Assembly: GCA_900466875.1 (NCBI GenBank)
Contig: UBNQ01000038.1
Coordinates: 22,110 to 86,109, forward strand
Direction of reading: 5' to 3'
DNA: 64,000 nt
Source: Hyphomicrobiales bacterium
Lineage (GTDB): Bacteria; Pseudomonadota; Alphaproteobacteria; Rhizobiales; Rhizobiaceae
The notes beneath the pieces were generated by a model that had not been told where the DNA came from, made no database searches, and was given only the letters and a program-made list of their open reading frames with translations. Positions 8,623-16,365 of this stretch are shown here, one piece after another (position 1 is the first letter of the stretch; each line of letters begins with the position of its first letter). Made by a program: the position numbers and the translations under genes.

Positions 8623-8654
8623 AGACGGGTGCGCATCATGATGCGCACCCGTCT
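8623..8654. terminator. Bidirectional terminator between Sel1 gene and fabB
   Basis: AGACGGGTGCGCAT (8623-8636) and ATGCGCACCCGTCT (8641-8654) make a perfect 14-bp stem with a four-base CATG loop. It lies between two convergent genes and can serve both strands; the plus-strand side runs into CTTTG. Confidence 0.85.
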
Positions 8655-8686
8655 TTGATCAGCCAGTAGAGGCAATCCGTTTGGGG

Positions 8687-9910
8687 TTATCCGTTGTAAC
8701 GCTGGAAAACGAGCGTTGCGTTGGTGCCGCCGAAACCGAACGAGTTGGACAGAACCGTGTCGATCTTGGCATTGTCGATGCGCTTGCGCACGATCGGAAC
8801 GCCGTCGAATTCCGGATCGAGGGTCTGGATATGCGCGCTTTCGCCGATGAAGCCGGCCTGCATCATAAGAAGGCCGTAGATCGATTCCTGCACGCCGGCA
8901 GCACCCAGCGAATGGCCAGTCAGCGACTTGGTCGACTGGATATGCGGGATCTTGTCCTTGAAGACTTCGCGGATCGCGCCGATTTCCTTCGAATCGCCCA
9001 CCGGCGTCGAGGTGCCGTGGGTGTTGATGTAGTCGACTTCGCCCTTCACGGTGGACAGTGCCTGGCGCATGCAGCGGATGGCACCTTCGCCCGACGGAGC
9101 GACCATGTCGTAACCGTCGGAAGTGGCACCGTAACCGGTGATTTCCGCATAGATCTTGGCGCCGCGAGCCTTAGCATGTTCCAGTTCTTCGAGAACCAGA
9201 ACGCCCGCACCGCCGGCGATGACGAAACCGTCGCGATCGGCGTCATAGGCGCGCGATGCATTGGCTGCGTTGTCGTTATACTTCGACGACATGGCGCCCA
9301 TGGCATCGAACAGGTTCGACATGGTCCAGTCGAGATCTTCGTGGCCGCCGGCGAACATGATGTCCTGCTTGCCCCACTGGATCATCTCTGCGGCATTGCC
9401 GATGCAATGTGCCGAGGTCGAGCAGGCCGACGAGATCGAGTAGTTGACGCCGTGGATCTTGAACCAGGTGGCAAGTGTTGCCGATGCCGTCGAGGACATG
9501 GCCTTCGGCACGGCAAACGGGCCGATGCGCTTCGGGCTGTTGTTCTTGATCGTGATATCGGCGGCTTCGATCAGCGTGCGGGTGGAAGGACCACCCGAAC
9601 CCATGATGATGCCGGTACGCTCGTTTTCGGCGTAGTCCTTCTCTTCCAGGCCACTGTCGGCCAGCGCCTGCTTCATCGCGACGTGGTTCCAGGCGCCGCC
9701 CTGAGAGAGAAAGCGCATGGCGCGGCGATCGACGAGGTCCGTCGCATCGATATTCGGCTTTCCCCAGACCTGGCACTTGAAGCCGTGCTCCGCGAAATCG
9801 GGAGAGAAGGAGATACCGGATTTCGCAGCTCGCAAGGATTCGGTGACTTCGCCTGCGTCGTTACCGATCGAGGACACGATACCGAGGCCCGTGACAACTA
9901 CCCGTCTCAT
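8687..9910 (-). CDS. fabB: Beta-ketoacyl-ACP synthase I
   Basis: FabB condenses malonyl-ACP with acyl-ACP and is required to elongate the cis-3-decenoyl intermediate in anaerobic-type unsaturated fatty acid synthesis. The 407-residue product has Cys163 in SSACSTSAHC, His298 in NTHGTSTP, Lys328 in STKSLTGH and His333, the same numbering as the E. coli enzyme. It follows fabA by 44 bases on the same strand, so the pair form an operon. In several Rhizobiaceae a fabI enoyl reductase gene follows; here the operon ends at fabB with a terminator. Confidence 0.96.
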   Translation of the reverse strand: MRRVVVTGLGIVSSIGNDAGEVTESLRAAKSGISFSPDFAEHGFKCQVWGKPNIDATDLVDRRAMRFLSQGGAWNHVAMKQALADSGLEEKDYAENERTGIIMGSGGPSTRTLIEAADITIKNNSPKRIGPFAVPKAMSSTASATLATWFKIHGVNYSISSACSTSAHCIGNAAEMIQWGKQDIMFAGGHEDLDWTMSNLFDAMGAMSSKYNDNAANASRAYDADRDGFVIAGGAGVLVLEELEHAKARGAKIYAEITGYGATSDGYDMVAPSGEGAIRCMRQALSTVKGEVDYINTHGTSTPVGDSKEIGAIREVFKDKIPHIQSTKSLTGHSLGAAGVQESIYGLLMMQAGFIGESAHIQTLDPEFDGVPIVRKRIDNAKIDTVLSNSFGFGGTNATLVFQRYNG

Positions 9911-9954
9911 TTGCTGTAACCCTTGTTGTTTCCGTCAGTTGGCCTGAGTTCAGC

Positions 9955-10470
9955 TCAGGCCGTCTTGTCCTTGGACAGGCCGACGCGAAGGTCGGTTGCC
10001 TGATAGATAGTTTCTCCGTCGGCCTTCAGCCAGCCGTCCGCTGTGCCGAGCACGAGCCGGCCCTTCATGACGCGCTTGAAGTCGATGCCGAATTCGAGAA
10101 GTTTGGTTGTCGGGCGGATCATGCCCTTGAACTTCACTTCGCCGGTCGAAAGCGCCATGCCGCGGCCTTCTTCGCCCAGCCAGCCGAGGAAGAAGCCGGT
10201 CAGCTGCCACATGCCGTCAAGGCCGAGGCAGCCAGGCATGATCGGGTTGCCTTCGAAATGGCAAGGAAAATACCAGTCATCCGGCTTCACATCGTATTCG
10301 GCACGGATGTAGCCCTTGTCGAAGGCACCACCGGTTTCGGAAATGTCGGTGATACGGTGGACCATCAGCATGGGCGGCAGCGGCAATTGCGCGTTACCCG
10401 GTCCGAAGAGTTCACCGTGCGCGCAAGAGATGATTTCTTCGTAGCTGAAGCTGGACTGTCTGGTGGTCAT
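9955..10470 (-). CDS. fabA: 3-hydroxydecanoyl-ACP dehydratase/isomerase
   Basis: FabA dehydrates 3-hydroxydecanoyl-ACP and isomerises trans-2- to cis-3-decenoyl-ACP, the branch point to unsaturated fatty acids. The 171-residue product is the usual size, with catalytic His71 in FPCHFEGNPIMPG and Asp85 in CLGLDGMWQL. It is the first gene of a fabA-fabB operon and is divergent from irr over about 290 bases. That gap contains two small palindromes that could be operators. Confidence 0.96.
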   Translation of the reverse strand: MTTRQSSFSYEEIISCAHGELFGPGNAQLPLPPMLMVHRITDISETGGAFDKGYIRAEYDVKPDDWYFPCHFEGNPIMPGCLGLDGMWQLTGFFLGWLGEEGRGMALSTGEVKFKGMIRPTTKLLEFGIDFKRVMKGRLVLGTADGWLKADGETIYQATDLRVGLSKDKTA

Positions 10471-10560
10471 CGAATTCCGCGTTCCCCTATGATCGCTAGG
10501 TCAGGCGGGCCAAGCCTGATTGAGGCACGGCCATGATTGAAGCGTTCAACATTAATAAGC

Positions 10561-10591
10561 CCCAAGTATTGGGCCTCAAAACGTCGTTTTG
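10561..10591. promoter_or_regulatory. Two adjacent palindromes in the fabA-irr intergenic region
   Basis: CCCAA-GTA-TTGGG (10561-10573) is followed four bases later by CAAAACGTCGTTTTG (10577-10591), a perfect 7-1-7 palindrome. Both sit in the roughly 290-base spacer between the divergent fabA and irr. They are candidate binding sites for a regulator of unsaturated fatty acid synthesis or of irr; neither resembles the Irr box I know. Confidence 0.35.
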
Positions 10592-10762
10592 TCACGTTCG
10601 CATATAGGAACCGAAGCGTGCAAACCAGAGGGACGGGCATAAAATCCGAATATTTGAGGCGCCTCGCGCGCATCCGACGCGGGAAACTGTTGAAACTCAA
10701 GCCGCCAAAAGTTATATCCGGAACTTGAGAAGTATCGCGAGTTGCAGGAGCTGCAGATCAGA

Positions 10763-11179
10763 ATGGCAGAAGCCATGCCCGAAATCGAAGTGAAGTTGCG
10801 CCATCATGGCTTGCGGCCGACACGTCAGCGCGTCGCGCTGGGCGATCTTCTTTTCGCCAAGGGTGACCGCCACCTGACGGTCGAGGAGCTGCACGAAGAA
10901 GCGATCATTGCGGGCGTACCGGTGTCGCTGGCCACCGTCTACAATACGCTTCACCAGTTTACCGAAGCCGGCCTGATCCGCGTTCTCGCTGTCGAAGGCG
11001 CAAAAACCTATTTCGATACGAATACGTCGGATCACCATCACTTCTTCGTCGAAGGACGCAACGAAGTGCTGGACGTGCCGATTGGCAATCTGGAGATCGG
11101 CAACCTTCCTGAACCTCCGGAAGGCATGGAAATCGCCCATGTGGATGTCGTCATCCGCCTGCGCGAAAAACGCTCCTAG
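10763..11179 (+). CDS. irr: Iron response regulator Irr (Fur family)
   Basis: Irr is a haem-responsive Fur-family regulator that represses iron-consuming pathways under iron limitation in Rhizobiales. The 138-residue product has the winged-helix region HGLRPTRQRVALGDLLF and VSLATVYNTLHQFTEAG, and the DHHHFF His cluster that binds haem in the family. It lacks the CxxC zinc pairs common in Fur itself. The open frame extends seven codons upstream to a TTG, but the ATG at 10763 is favoured. Position beside fabA is a conserved Rhizobiaceae arrangement. Its stop overlaps the convergent next gene by four bases. Confidence 0.92.
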   Translation: MAEAMPEIEVKLRHHGLRPTRQRVALGDLLFAKGDRHLTVEELHEEAIIAGVPVSLATVYNTLHQFTEAGLIRVLAVEGAKTYFDTNTSDHHHFFVEGRNEVLDVPIGNLEIGNLPEPPEGMEIAHVDVVIRLREKRS

Positions 11180-11835
11180 CGCTTTTTCCTTCTTTTACTC
11201 GATTTGAGGGCTTCTTCAGGAGGCCGGCCCGGCCGCGACATGTAGCGCGGCAGGGTCCAGCCGTAGTGAAGCGCGCCACCGCGCAATGCAAACGAGATAA
11301 CCACGCCGAAGCCTGCGCTGACGATCAGCGGCTGCCCCATCATATGGACGGCCGTGAACGCCCCGGCGCCTGCCAGTGCGGAGGTAATGTAGATTTCCGG
11401 TCGCAAAAGCACGGACTGTTCATTCGCCAGAACATCGCGCAACACGCCGCCGAGTGTTGCAGTCATCACGCCGGTGACCATCGCAATCGTCGGGGAGCCG
11501 GTTGCGGCCATGCCCTTGGCGGCACCGAGCACGCAATAGGCCGCAAGACCGATCGCATCGAGCCACAAAAGCAGCTTGTAACGCGACTCCACGTAATAGG
11601 CGGTGAAATAGACGAAGGCGCCGGTCGCTACGCAGATGAGGATGTAGACCGGGTCCATGACCCAGAAGACGGGCCGACCGAGAATGAGGTCACGCACGGT
11701 TCCTCCGCCCGATCCCGTCACCGCCGCAAAGAACAGGAAACCGATGAAATCGAGTTCCTTGCGCGAGGCGGCAAGCGCGCCGGTCGCTGCAAAGACCGCA
11801 ACGCCCGCATAATCGAGTATCATCAGCAGGGACAT
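11176..11835 (-). CDS. UPF0126/TRIC-like membrane protein
   Basis: The 219-residue protein has about six to seven hydrophobic segments arranged as two repeats of a three-helix unit. Each contains a glycine-rich RD motif: GSGGGTVRDLILGR in the first and TLGGVLRDVLANE in the second. This is the signature of the UPF0126 (YadS/YicG) family, structurally related to TRIC channels; some members are implicated in glycine transport. The C-terminus is basic and cytoplasmic-looking. It converges on irr with a four-base overlap. Substrate unknown. Confidence 0.85.
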   Translation of the reverse strand: MSLLMILDYAGVAVFAATGALAASRKELDFIGFLFFAAVTGSGGGTVRDLILGRPVFWVMDPVYILICVATGAFVYFTAYYVESRYKLLLWLDAIGLAAYCVLGAAKGMAATGSPTIAMVTGVMTATLGGVLRDVLANEQSVLLRPEIYITSALAGAGAFTAVHMMGQPLIVSAGFGVVISFALRGGALHYGWTLPRYMSRPGRPPEEALKSSKRRKKR

Positions 11836-11956
11836 GTGGTTCTCCAGCGTCGCGCAAGTGCTTGGGGCTAAGGGGTGAGGATATAGTCCGTGCCGTGTCT
11901 ACACGTCATCCGTGCCACGGCATCATGAACAGATCAATTTTTCCGTGGTGGGAACC

Positions 11957-12433
11957 GTGAAAAAGCATTTTGTCGCGATAATCCAGGCCATTGCCCTTAT
12001 GGTGATGATGCCCGTCATGGCATCGGCCCAGCAGCAATTGCTGCAGGACCCGGAAATGTTCGAAAAGGGCTTTTTCCGCAAGAGCTGCAAGACGGTCGAT
12101 TTCGGACCGAATTTCGTCAAGCGCTTCGATATCAACAACGACAATATCCAGGACGTCGTCATCGACCACAGCGCGCTCACCTGCGACGGCGTTCGCGGGC
12201 CGAGATGCAATCAGGACGGCTGCCCGCAGAATTTCTATGTCCAGGCCAAGGAGGGCGGTTACATCATGATCGCCACCGCCCAGGTCTACGGATATGATTT
12301 CGTCCTGTATTTCGGCAACATGGTCTTCATGTTCAAAATGCATCCGCGTTTCTGCGAACGCACCGATGCGGTGCCGTGCGAAATGCGCGTGCGCGTTCGG
12401 GGCACGAAATTCGTCACGATCTCCAAGAAGTAG
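11957..12433 (+). CDS. Secreted protein of unknown function with six cysteines
   Basis: Starting at GTG 11957 (after GGTGGGA) the product has a clear signal peptide, with a basic start (KKHFVA), a hydrophobic core and MASAQ before the mature part. The roughly 130-residue mature region has six cysteines. It also contains DINNDNIQD, which fits the DxNxDxxxD calcium-binding pattern of FG-GAP or EF-hand-like loops. I do not recognise the family. The stop codon abuts the stop of the convergent ydcF-like gene (TAGCTA). An earlier start at 11912 is possible but would hide the signal peptide. Confidence 0.65.
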   Translation: MKKHFVAIIQAIALMVMMPVMASAQQQLLQDPEMFEKGFFRKSCKTVDFGPNFVKRFDINNDNIQDVVIDHSALTCDGVRGPRCNQDGCPQNFYVQAKEGGYIMIATAQVYGYDFVLYFGNMVFMFKMHPRFCERTDAVPCEMRVRVRGTKFVTISKK

Positions 12434-13222
12434 CTATCCCGGGAAGAACCTGTCGATTCGGCCCGTCAAGTAATAGGCGGTGAGGCTCATCCATTCTCGT
12501 ACCGCGGTCGTGGTGATCTGGGCATTAAGCGCCGGCTGGGTGAAGTCGAGGCCGGGTTTAACCACACCGCTCGTGCGATAATCGACCGGCCAGGGCGTGA
12601 CGGTGATGCCGGCTTTGCGGAACAGGCCGACCGAGCGCGGCATGTGGAATGCCGAGGTAATCAGCAGGCAGTTTTCAAGCCCCCGAGACTTCAGGAGTTC
12701 GGCCGTGTTGAGGCTGTTCTCGTAAGTCGTGCGCGAAGTGTTTTCCTTGATCAACCGGTCGGAAGAAATGCCGAAGGCCGAGAAGAAACGTTCCGCCGTC
12801 TGAGCCTCACCCTCGAATGTGCCGCTGATCGACCCGTCGCCCCCGGAAACCAGGATACGTGCCTCAGGATAATTGCGGGCGAGCCTGAGGGCTTCGACGA
12901 AGCGGTCGGCTGACTGGTTGAGTTCCATGCCGCCGCGCGCCGTATTGATCTCGTTGTCGAAGGCACCGCCGAGGATGATCATGCAGGTGACCTGGGCGGG
13001 GTCGGTTGCAGATTTGCCAAAGCGCGCCTCCAGAACCTGCAGCGCCACCGTGCCGGTTGTCGTAAAAAGCGTGATGAAAAGCGTGAGCGCGGCGAGAAAA
13101 GCCGAGACGCCGGAAAGCCGTTGCCAGCCGATAAAGGCAAGCACTGCCGCAAGGGCGGCGAGCAGAAAGGCAAGGGAGAGAGGCTGGGCAAAAACCCAGA
13201 ACAGCTTGGAAAGAAGAAACAT
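12434..13222 (-). CDS. YdcF/ElyC-type DUF218 membrane protein
   Basis: The 262-residue product has two hydrophobic N-terminal segments (about residues 5-30 and 38-60). A DUF218 domain follows, with CMIILGGAF, the conserved ILVSGGDG loop, ENTSRTTYENS and LLITSAFHMPRS. ElyC/YdcF members are inner-membrane proteins with a periplasmic domain tied to envelope polysaccharide or peptidoglycan homeostasis; the activity is not established. It is followed upstream by a DUF1275 gene on the same strand, 30 bases away, so co-transcription is likely. Confidence 0.85.
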   Translation of the reverse strand: MFLLSKLFWVFAQPLSLAFLLAALAAVLAFIGWQRLSGVSAFLAALTLFITLFTTTGTVALQVLEARFGKSATDPAQVTCMIILGGAFDNEINTARGGMELNQSADRFVEALRLARNYPEARILVSGGDGSISGTFEGEAQTAERFFSAFGISSDRLIKENTSRTTYENSLNTAELLKSRGLENCLLITSAFHMPRSVGLFRKAGITVTPWPVDYRTSGVVKPGLDFTQPALNAQITTTAVREWMSLTAYYLTGRIDRFFPG

Positions 13223-13252
13223 AAGGGCTCGCGAATTCGATTCGCGGCCAGT

Positions 13253-13969
13253 CTACATTGCGTCGCGGCGCCGGTGAACGATCGGTTGCTGGAAATGCAG
13301 GTGAAGCGGACGCGGCAGCGCCCTTGTGGCGAGCGCAACGATGATCGTCAGCAGGGCAACGATCGAGAGTGCGTCCTTGCCCATGTAATGGGTCGCGAAG
13401 GCTCCGCTCACGGCGCCGGCGGCCATGCCGGTCCAGGGCACGGTCTGGATCAGCCAGCCGCGCGGATTGCGGTCGCCGATCATCCACCGCCCGATGCCGC
13501 GGCCGAAGCGGGACAAGGCACCGGTAATATAGGTCAGGCCGATCGGCAGGCCTTCGATCTGCTCCACGGTCGCGTTGATCATGCCCATCGAAAGCACGAC
13601 GAGATAGAATTGCACCCGAAGGTGATCGGACGGTAACACCGAGGCGCCTGCGAGCAGGATGGCAACGGTCGAAAGCACCACGAAGGCGCGCCGCGCCGAC
13701 ACGCGATGGGCAAGCACGATACCGAGCGCATTGCCGAGGACGAAGACCCATATCGCGCCGAACAGGGTCAGCGCATGGGCGTAATTGCCATCGACAAACG
13801 AAATTGCCGCGCGCGTCGTGTTGCCGCTCATGAACGAGACGAAATCGCCGGACAGGATGAGGCCGATGGCATCCGTCATGCCGGCGATGAAGGAGATCGC
13901 GGCGACGAGCATCAAACCGGTCGTGGTCCGCCGTTTGCGGATGAGGTGTCGACGTCTCTGGCGTGTCAT
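13253..13969 (-). CDS. YoaK/DUF1275 membrane protein
   Basis: From the ATG at 13969 the product is 238 residues with about six hydrophobic segments. It has the family pattern AGMTDAIGLILSGDFVSFMSGNTT at the start and ALSRFGRGIGRWM later. The frame stays open for 20 further codons upstream, but those are hydrophilic and unlike the family. DUF1275 proteins are small integral membrane proteins without an established function. It lies head to tail with the DUF218 gene. Confidence 0.82.
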   Translation of the reverse strand: MTRQRRRHLIRKRRTTTGLMLVAAISFIAGMTDAIGLILSGDFVSFMSGNTTRAAISFVDGNYAHALTLFGAIWVFVLGNALGIVLAHRVSARRAFVVLSTVAILLAGASVLPSDHLRVQFYLVVLSMGMINATVEQIEGLPIGLTYITGALSRFGRGIGRWMIGDRNPRGWLIQTVPWTGMAAGAVSGAFATHYMGKDALSIVALLTIIVALATRALPRPLHLHFQQPIVHRRRDAM

Positions 13970-14074
13970 TTGACGAGCGTGATTGGGGTGTCTTTTCGCG
14001 CAATCTGCCGCAAAACCGCTTGGCGGCATTGATCCATGACAATAGCGGGCGAAAGGGCCGCAGTCCTGTCGAAA

Positions 14075-15286
14075 CTAACGGTCTGACAGCCAGTCCTGGA
14101 TCCCGTGCGCGGCGGCCCGTCCGGTCGCGAAGCAGGCGGTGAGCAGGTACCCGCCGGTCGGTGCTTCCCAGTCGATCATTTCTCCGGCCGAAAACAGTCC
14201 GGGACGGGATTTCAGCATGTAGCGCTCGTCGATTTCGCTCCACGCGATGCCGCCGGCAGCGGAAATCGCTTCGGCAATCGGGCGGGGGCGCAAAACCGGG
14301 ATCGGCAGTGCCTTGATGCGTGTTGCCAACTGTTCGGTGGACATCCGATTGGCATCCGCAGACAGTTCGCGCAGGAGTGCGGCTTTCACGCCATCCAGTC
14401 CGGCCCCTTTGCGCAGCCGGTTGGAAAAGCTCGCCTTTGTATCCTGCCTCGCAAGATCACGGGCGAGGCGTTCCATCGTTCGTCCCGGCATCAGGTCGAC
14501 GATGAGCGCCGCGTTTCCGTCACGGCGAAGTCGGTCGCGCAGTGCCGCCGAATGAGCGTAAACGAGACTGCCTTCGATCCCGTGTTTCGAGATGACGAAT
14601 TCGCCCGGATATGTGCCGGCATCGGATGTGGTGGAGACGGATTTCAGCGGTGCGCCGGCAAAGCGCTCGACGAAGACGTTGCTCCAGGCGACATCGAAAC
14701 CGCAATTGGCGGGCTGCAGGTCGTGTACGGCTATGACCTGCTCTTTCAGCCACGGCACCCAGGCGGCATCCGAGCCGAGCCGCGGCCAGCTGGCGCCGCC
14801 GAGTGCAAGAAGCGTGGCGTCGGGTTGGATGGTGATTTCGCCATCGGGTGTCGTGAAGCGGAAGCCGTTACCGTCAAAGCCTGTCCAGCGATGCCGGGTC
14901 TTGAGCGTGACTCCCTGCGCCTCCAGACGCTTCATCCATGCGCGCAGCAGCGGAGAGGCTTTCATTGCCTTCGGGAAAACCCGGCCGGATGTGCCGACAA
15001 ACGTTTCCGTGCCAAGTTCGGCGGCCCATTGCCGGACGTCCTGCGGCGTAAACGCATCGAGCGCCGGACGCAGACGGGGCGAAGCGCTGCCGAAACGGTC
15101 TGCGAAGCGGGTAAAATCTTCCGAATGGGTGATATTCAGCCCCGACTTGCCGGCAAGCAGGAATTTTCGCGCGAAGGTGGGCATCGCGTCGTAGACGGTG
15201 ACGCAAAGCCCGGTCGCGGAAAGCACATCCGCCGCCATCAGTCCCGCCGGCCCGCCGCCGATGATTGCCACCTGTTTCGTCATCAT
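14075..15286 (-). CDS. HI0933/BaiN-family flavoprotein (TIGR03862-like)
   Basis: The 403-residue protein begins with the FAD dinucleotide-binding motif AIIGGGPAGLMAADVLS, then ARKFLLAGKSGLNITHSE, which is characteristic of the HI0933 group. It ends with GGIAWSEIDERYMLKSRPGL, FSAGEMIDWEAPTGGYLL and TACFATGRAAA. Members are NAD(P)/FAD-dependent oxidoreductases of largely unknown substrate; one clostridial member acts on bile acids, which is not expected here. It lies 47 bases downstream of the hydrolase gene on the same strand. Confidence 0.85.
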   Translation of the reverse strand: MMTKQVAIIGGGPAGLMAADVLSATGLCVTVYDAMPTFARKFLLAGKSGLNITHSEDFTRFADRFGSASPRLRPALDAFTPQDVRQWAAELGTETFVGTSGRVFPKAMKASPLLRAWMKRLEAQGVTLKTRHRWTGFDGNGFRFTTPDGEITIQPDATLLALGGASWPRLGSDAAWVPWLKEQVIAVHDLQPANCGFDVAWSNVFVERFAGAPLKSVSTTSDAGTYPGEFVISKHGIEGSLVYAHSAALRDRLRRDGNAALIVDLMPGRTMERLARDLARQDTKASFSNRLRKGAGLDGVKAALLRELSADANRMSTEQLATRIKALPIPVLRPRPIAEAISAAGGIAWSEIDERYMLKSRPGLFSAGEMIDWEAPTGGYLLTACFATGRAAAHGIQDWLSDR

Positions 15287-15333
15287 CTCCGGTTACGGCA
15301 GATCGTAGCGCTTTTCCAGAGGTCCCCGCATCT

Positions 15334-16158
15334 TCAGGTCAGCAATGCCTCCGTCAGCGGATGATGCGGATCGGCAAGTCCGTCGAGAATGTTGAAATGG
15401 TGGCGGTCGGGTTCCTCGACGCAATCCGTCTCGGCGCCCAGCCCCTTCCAGATATTGGCGAGAAGCGCGTTCTGGCGCAGGAATTCCGAACGCTCCGCGG
15501 CGCCGACCCAGCAGGTGACACGGCTGCGAAACAGCGGTTCGAGAAGGGCAGGACTTTCGAGATAGGCTTCCTCGATGTCGATCCGCTGCGTTTCGTTCAT
15601 CTGCGTGTTGATGAGTGGCCGCAGGTCGTGAACGCCGGAGATCGATACGACATTGACGATCCGTTTGCGGATGTCTTCCGGCAGGGGAGATGAGGCGCTG
15701 ACCATGCGGGTGACGAGATGGCCGCCGGCCGAATGCCCTGCCAGCCGGATCGGGCCGGAGACGATTTCTGCTGCGGCCTCGATGGCCTTCCCGATCTCCT
15801 GCGTGATCTGCGAAATCCGCTTTTCCGGCGCGAGCGTATAGGTCGGCACCGCGACGGCATAACCGGTTTCCACGGCGCCATGGGCGAGATGCGAAAAATA
15901 GCTGTTGTCGAGCCTGATCCAGAAGCCGCCATGCACCAGCACGACCAGACCGATCGGATCGCCGGCAGGCACGAACAGATCGAAACGGTTGCGCGGCTTT
16001 TCGCCGTAACTCAGGTTGAGCTTCGCCTGTCCGGTTTCCGTCATGCGCTCGCGATACGCCTTTGCCGGTTCTGCCCATGCGCCCGGCCAGAGATCGCCCT
16101 GCGCAATGTTGATGCCGTTGGCATAGGCGTCGTCCCAGTCGGTGATCTTGTGGCGCAT
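15334..16158 (-). CDS. Alpha/beta hydrolase, arylformamidase-like
   Basis: The 274-residue protein has the oxyanion-hole motif VHGGFW near residue 76, the nucleophile elbow GHSAGGH and a C-terminal His in EPDRHHFNILDGL. The HGG(F/Y)W motif and overall length fit the AFMID-type kynurenine formamidase/esterase group, which hydrolyses N-formylkynurenine in tryptophan breakdown. It is divergent from an aryl-CoA ligase across 207 bases, which supports an aromatic amino acid or anthranilate role. A general carboxylesterase is the alternative. Confidence 0.7.
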   Translation of the reverse strand: MRHKITDWDDAYANGINIAQGDLWPGAWAEPAKAYRERMTETGQAKLNLSYGEKPRNRFDLFVPAGDPIGLVVLVHGGFWIRLDNSYFSHLAHGAVETGYAVAVPTYTLAPEKRISQITQEIGKAIEAAAEIVSGPIRLAGHSAGGHLVTRMVSASSPLPEDIRKRIVNVVSISGVHDLRPLINTQMNETQRIDIEEAYLESPALLEPLFRSRVTCWVGAAERSEFLRQNALLANIWKGLGAETDCVEEPDRHHFNILDGLADPHHPLTEALLT

Positions 16159-16288
16159 GCGGCTCTCCTGACCTGCTTCTTTCTCTCAAGACATACCGCA
16201 TCGGTGGCCTCTGACCAGCCCTTTCATCGGAAAGAATGACGCGAAAACAGGCGCTTCCGAAAAATATTACAAACTTAAAATTTCTCTC

Positions 16289-16317
16289 TTGTCAGCATCG
16301 GAAACCGGTGCAATTCT
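16289..16317 (+). promoter_or_regulatory. Candidate promoter of aryl-CoA ligase operon with palindromic spacer
   Basis: TTGTCA (16289-16294) and AATTCT (16312-16317) are 17 bases apart, a good sigma-70 spacing. The spacer itself, GCATCGG-AAA-CCGGTGC, is an imperfect 7-3-7 palindrome with one mismatched pair. A repressor bound there would cover the promoter core, as MarR-family proteins commonly do; a marR gene closes this operon. Confidence 0.4.
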
Positions 16318-16365
16318 GGACAAAAGGCAAAAAGCCACATCGATAAGAATAATGGGAACGTGATT

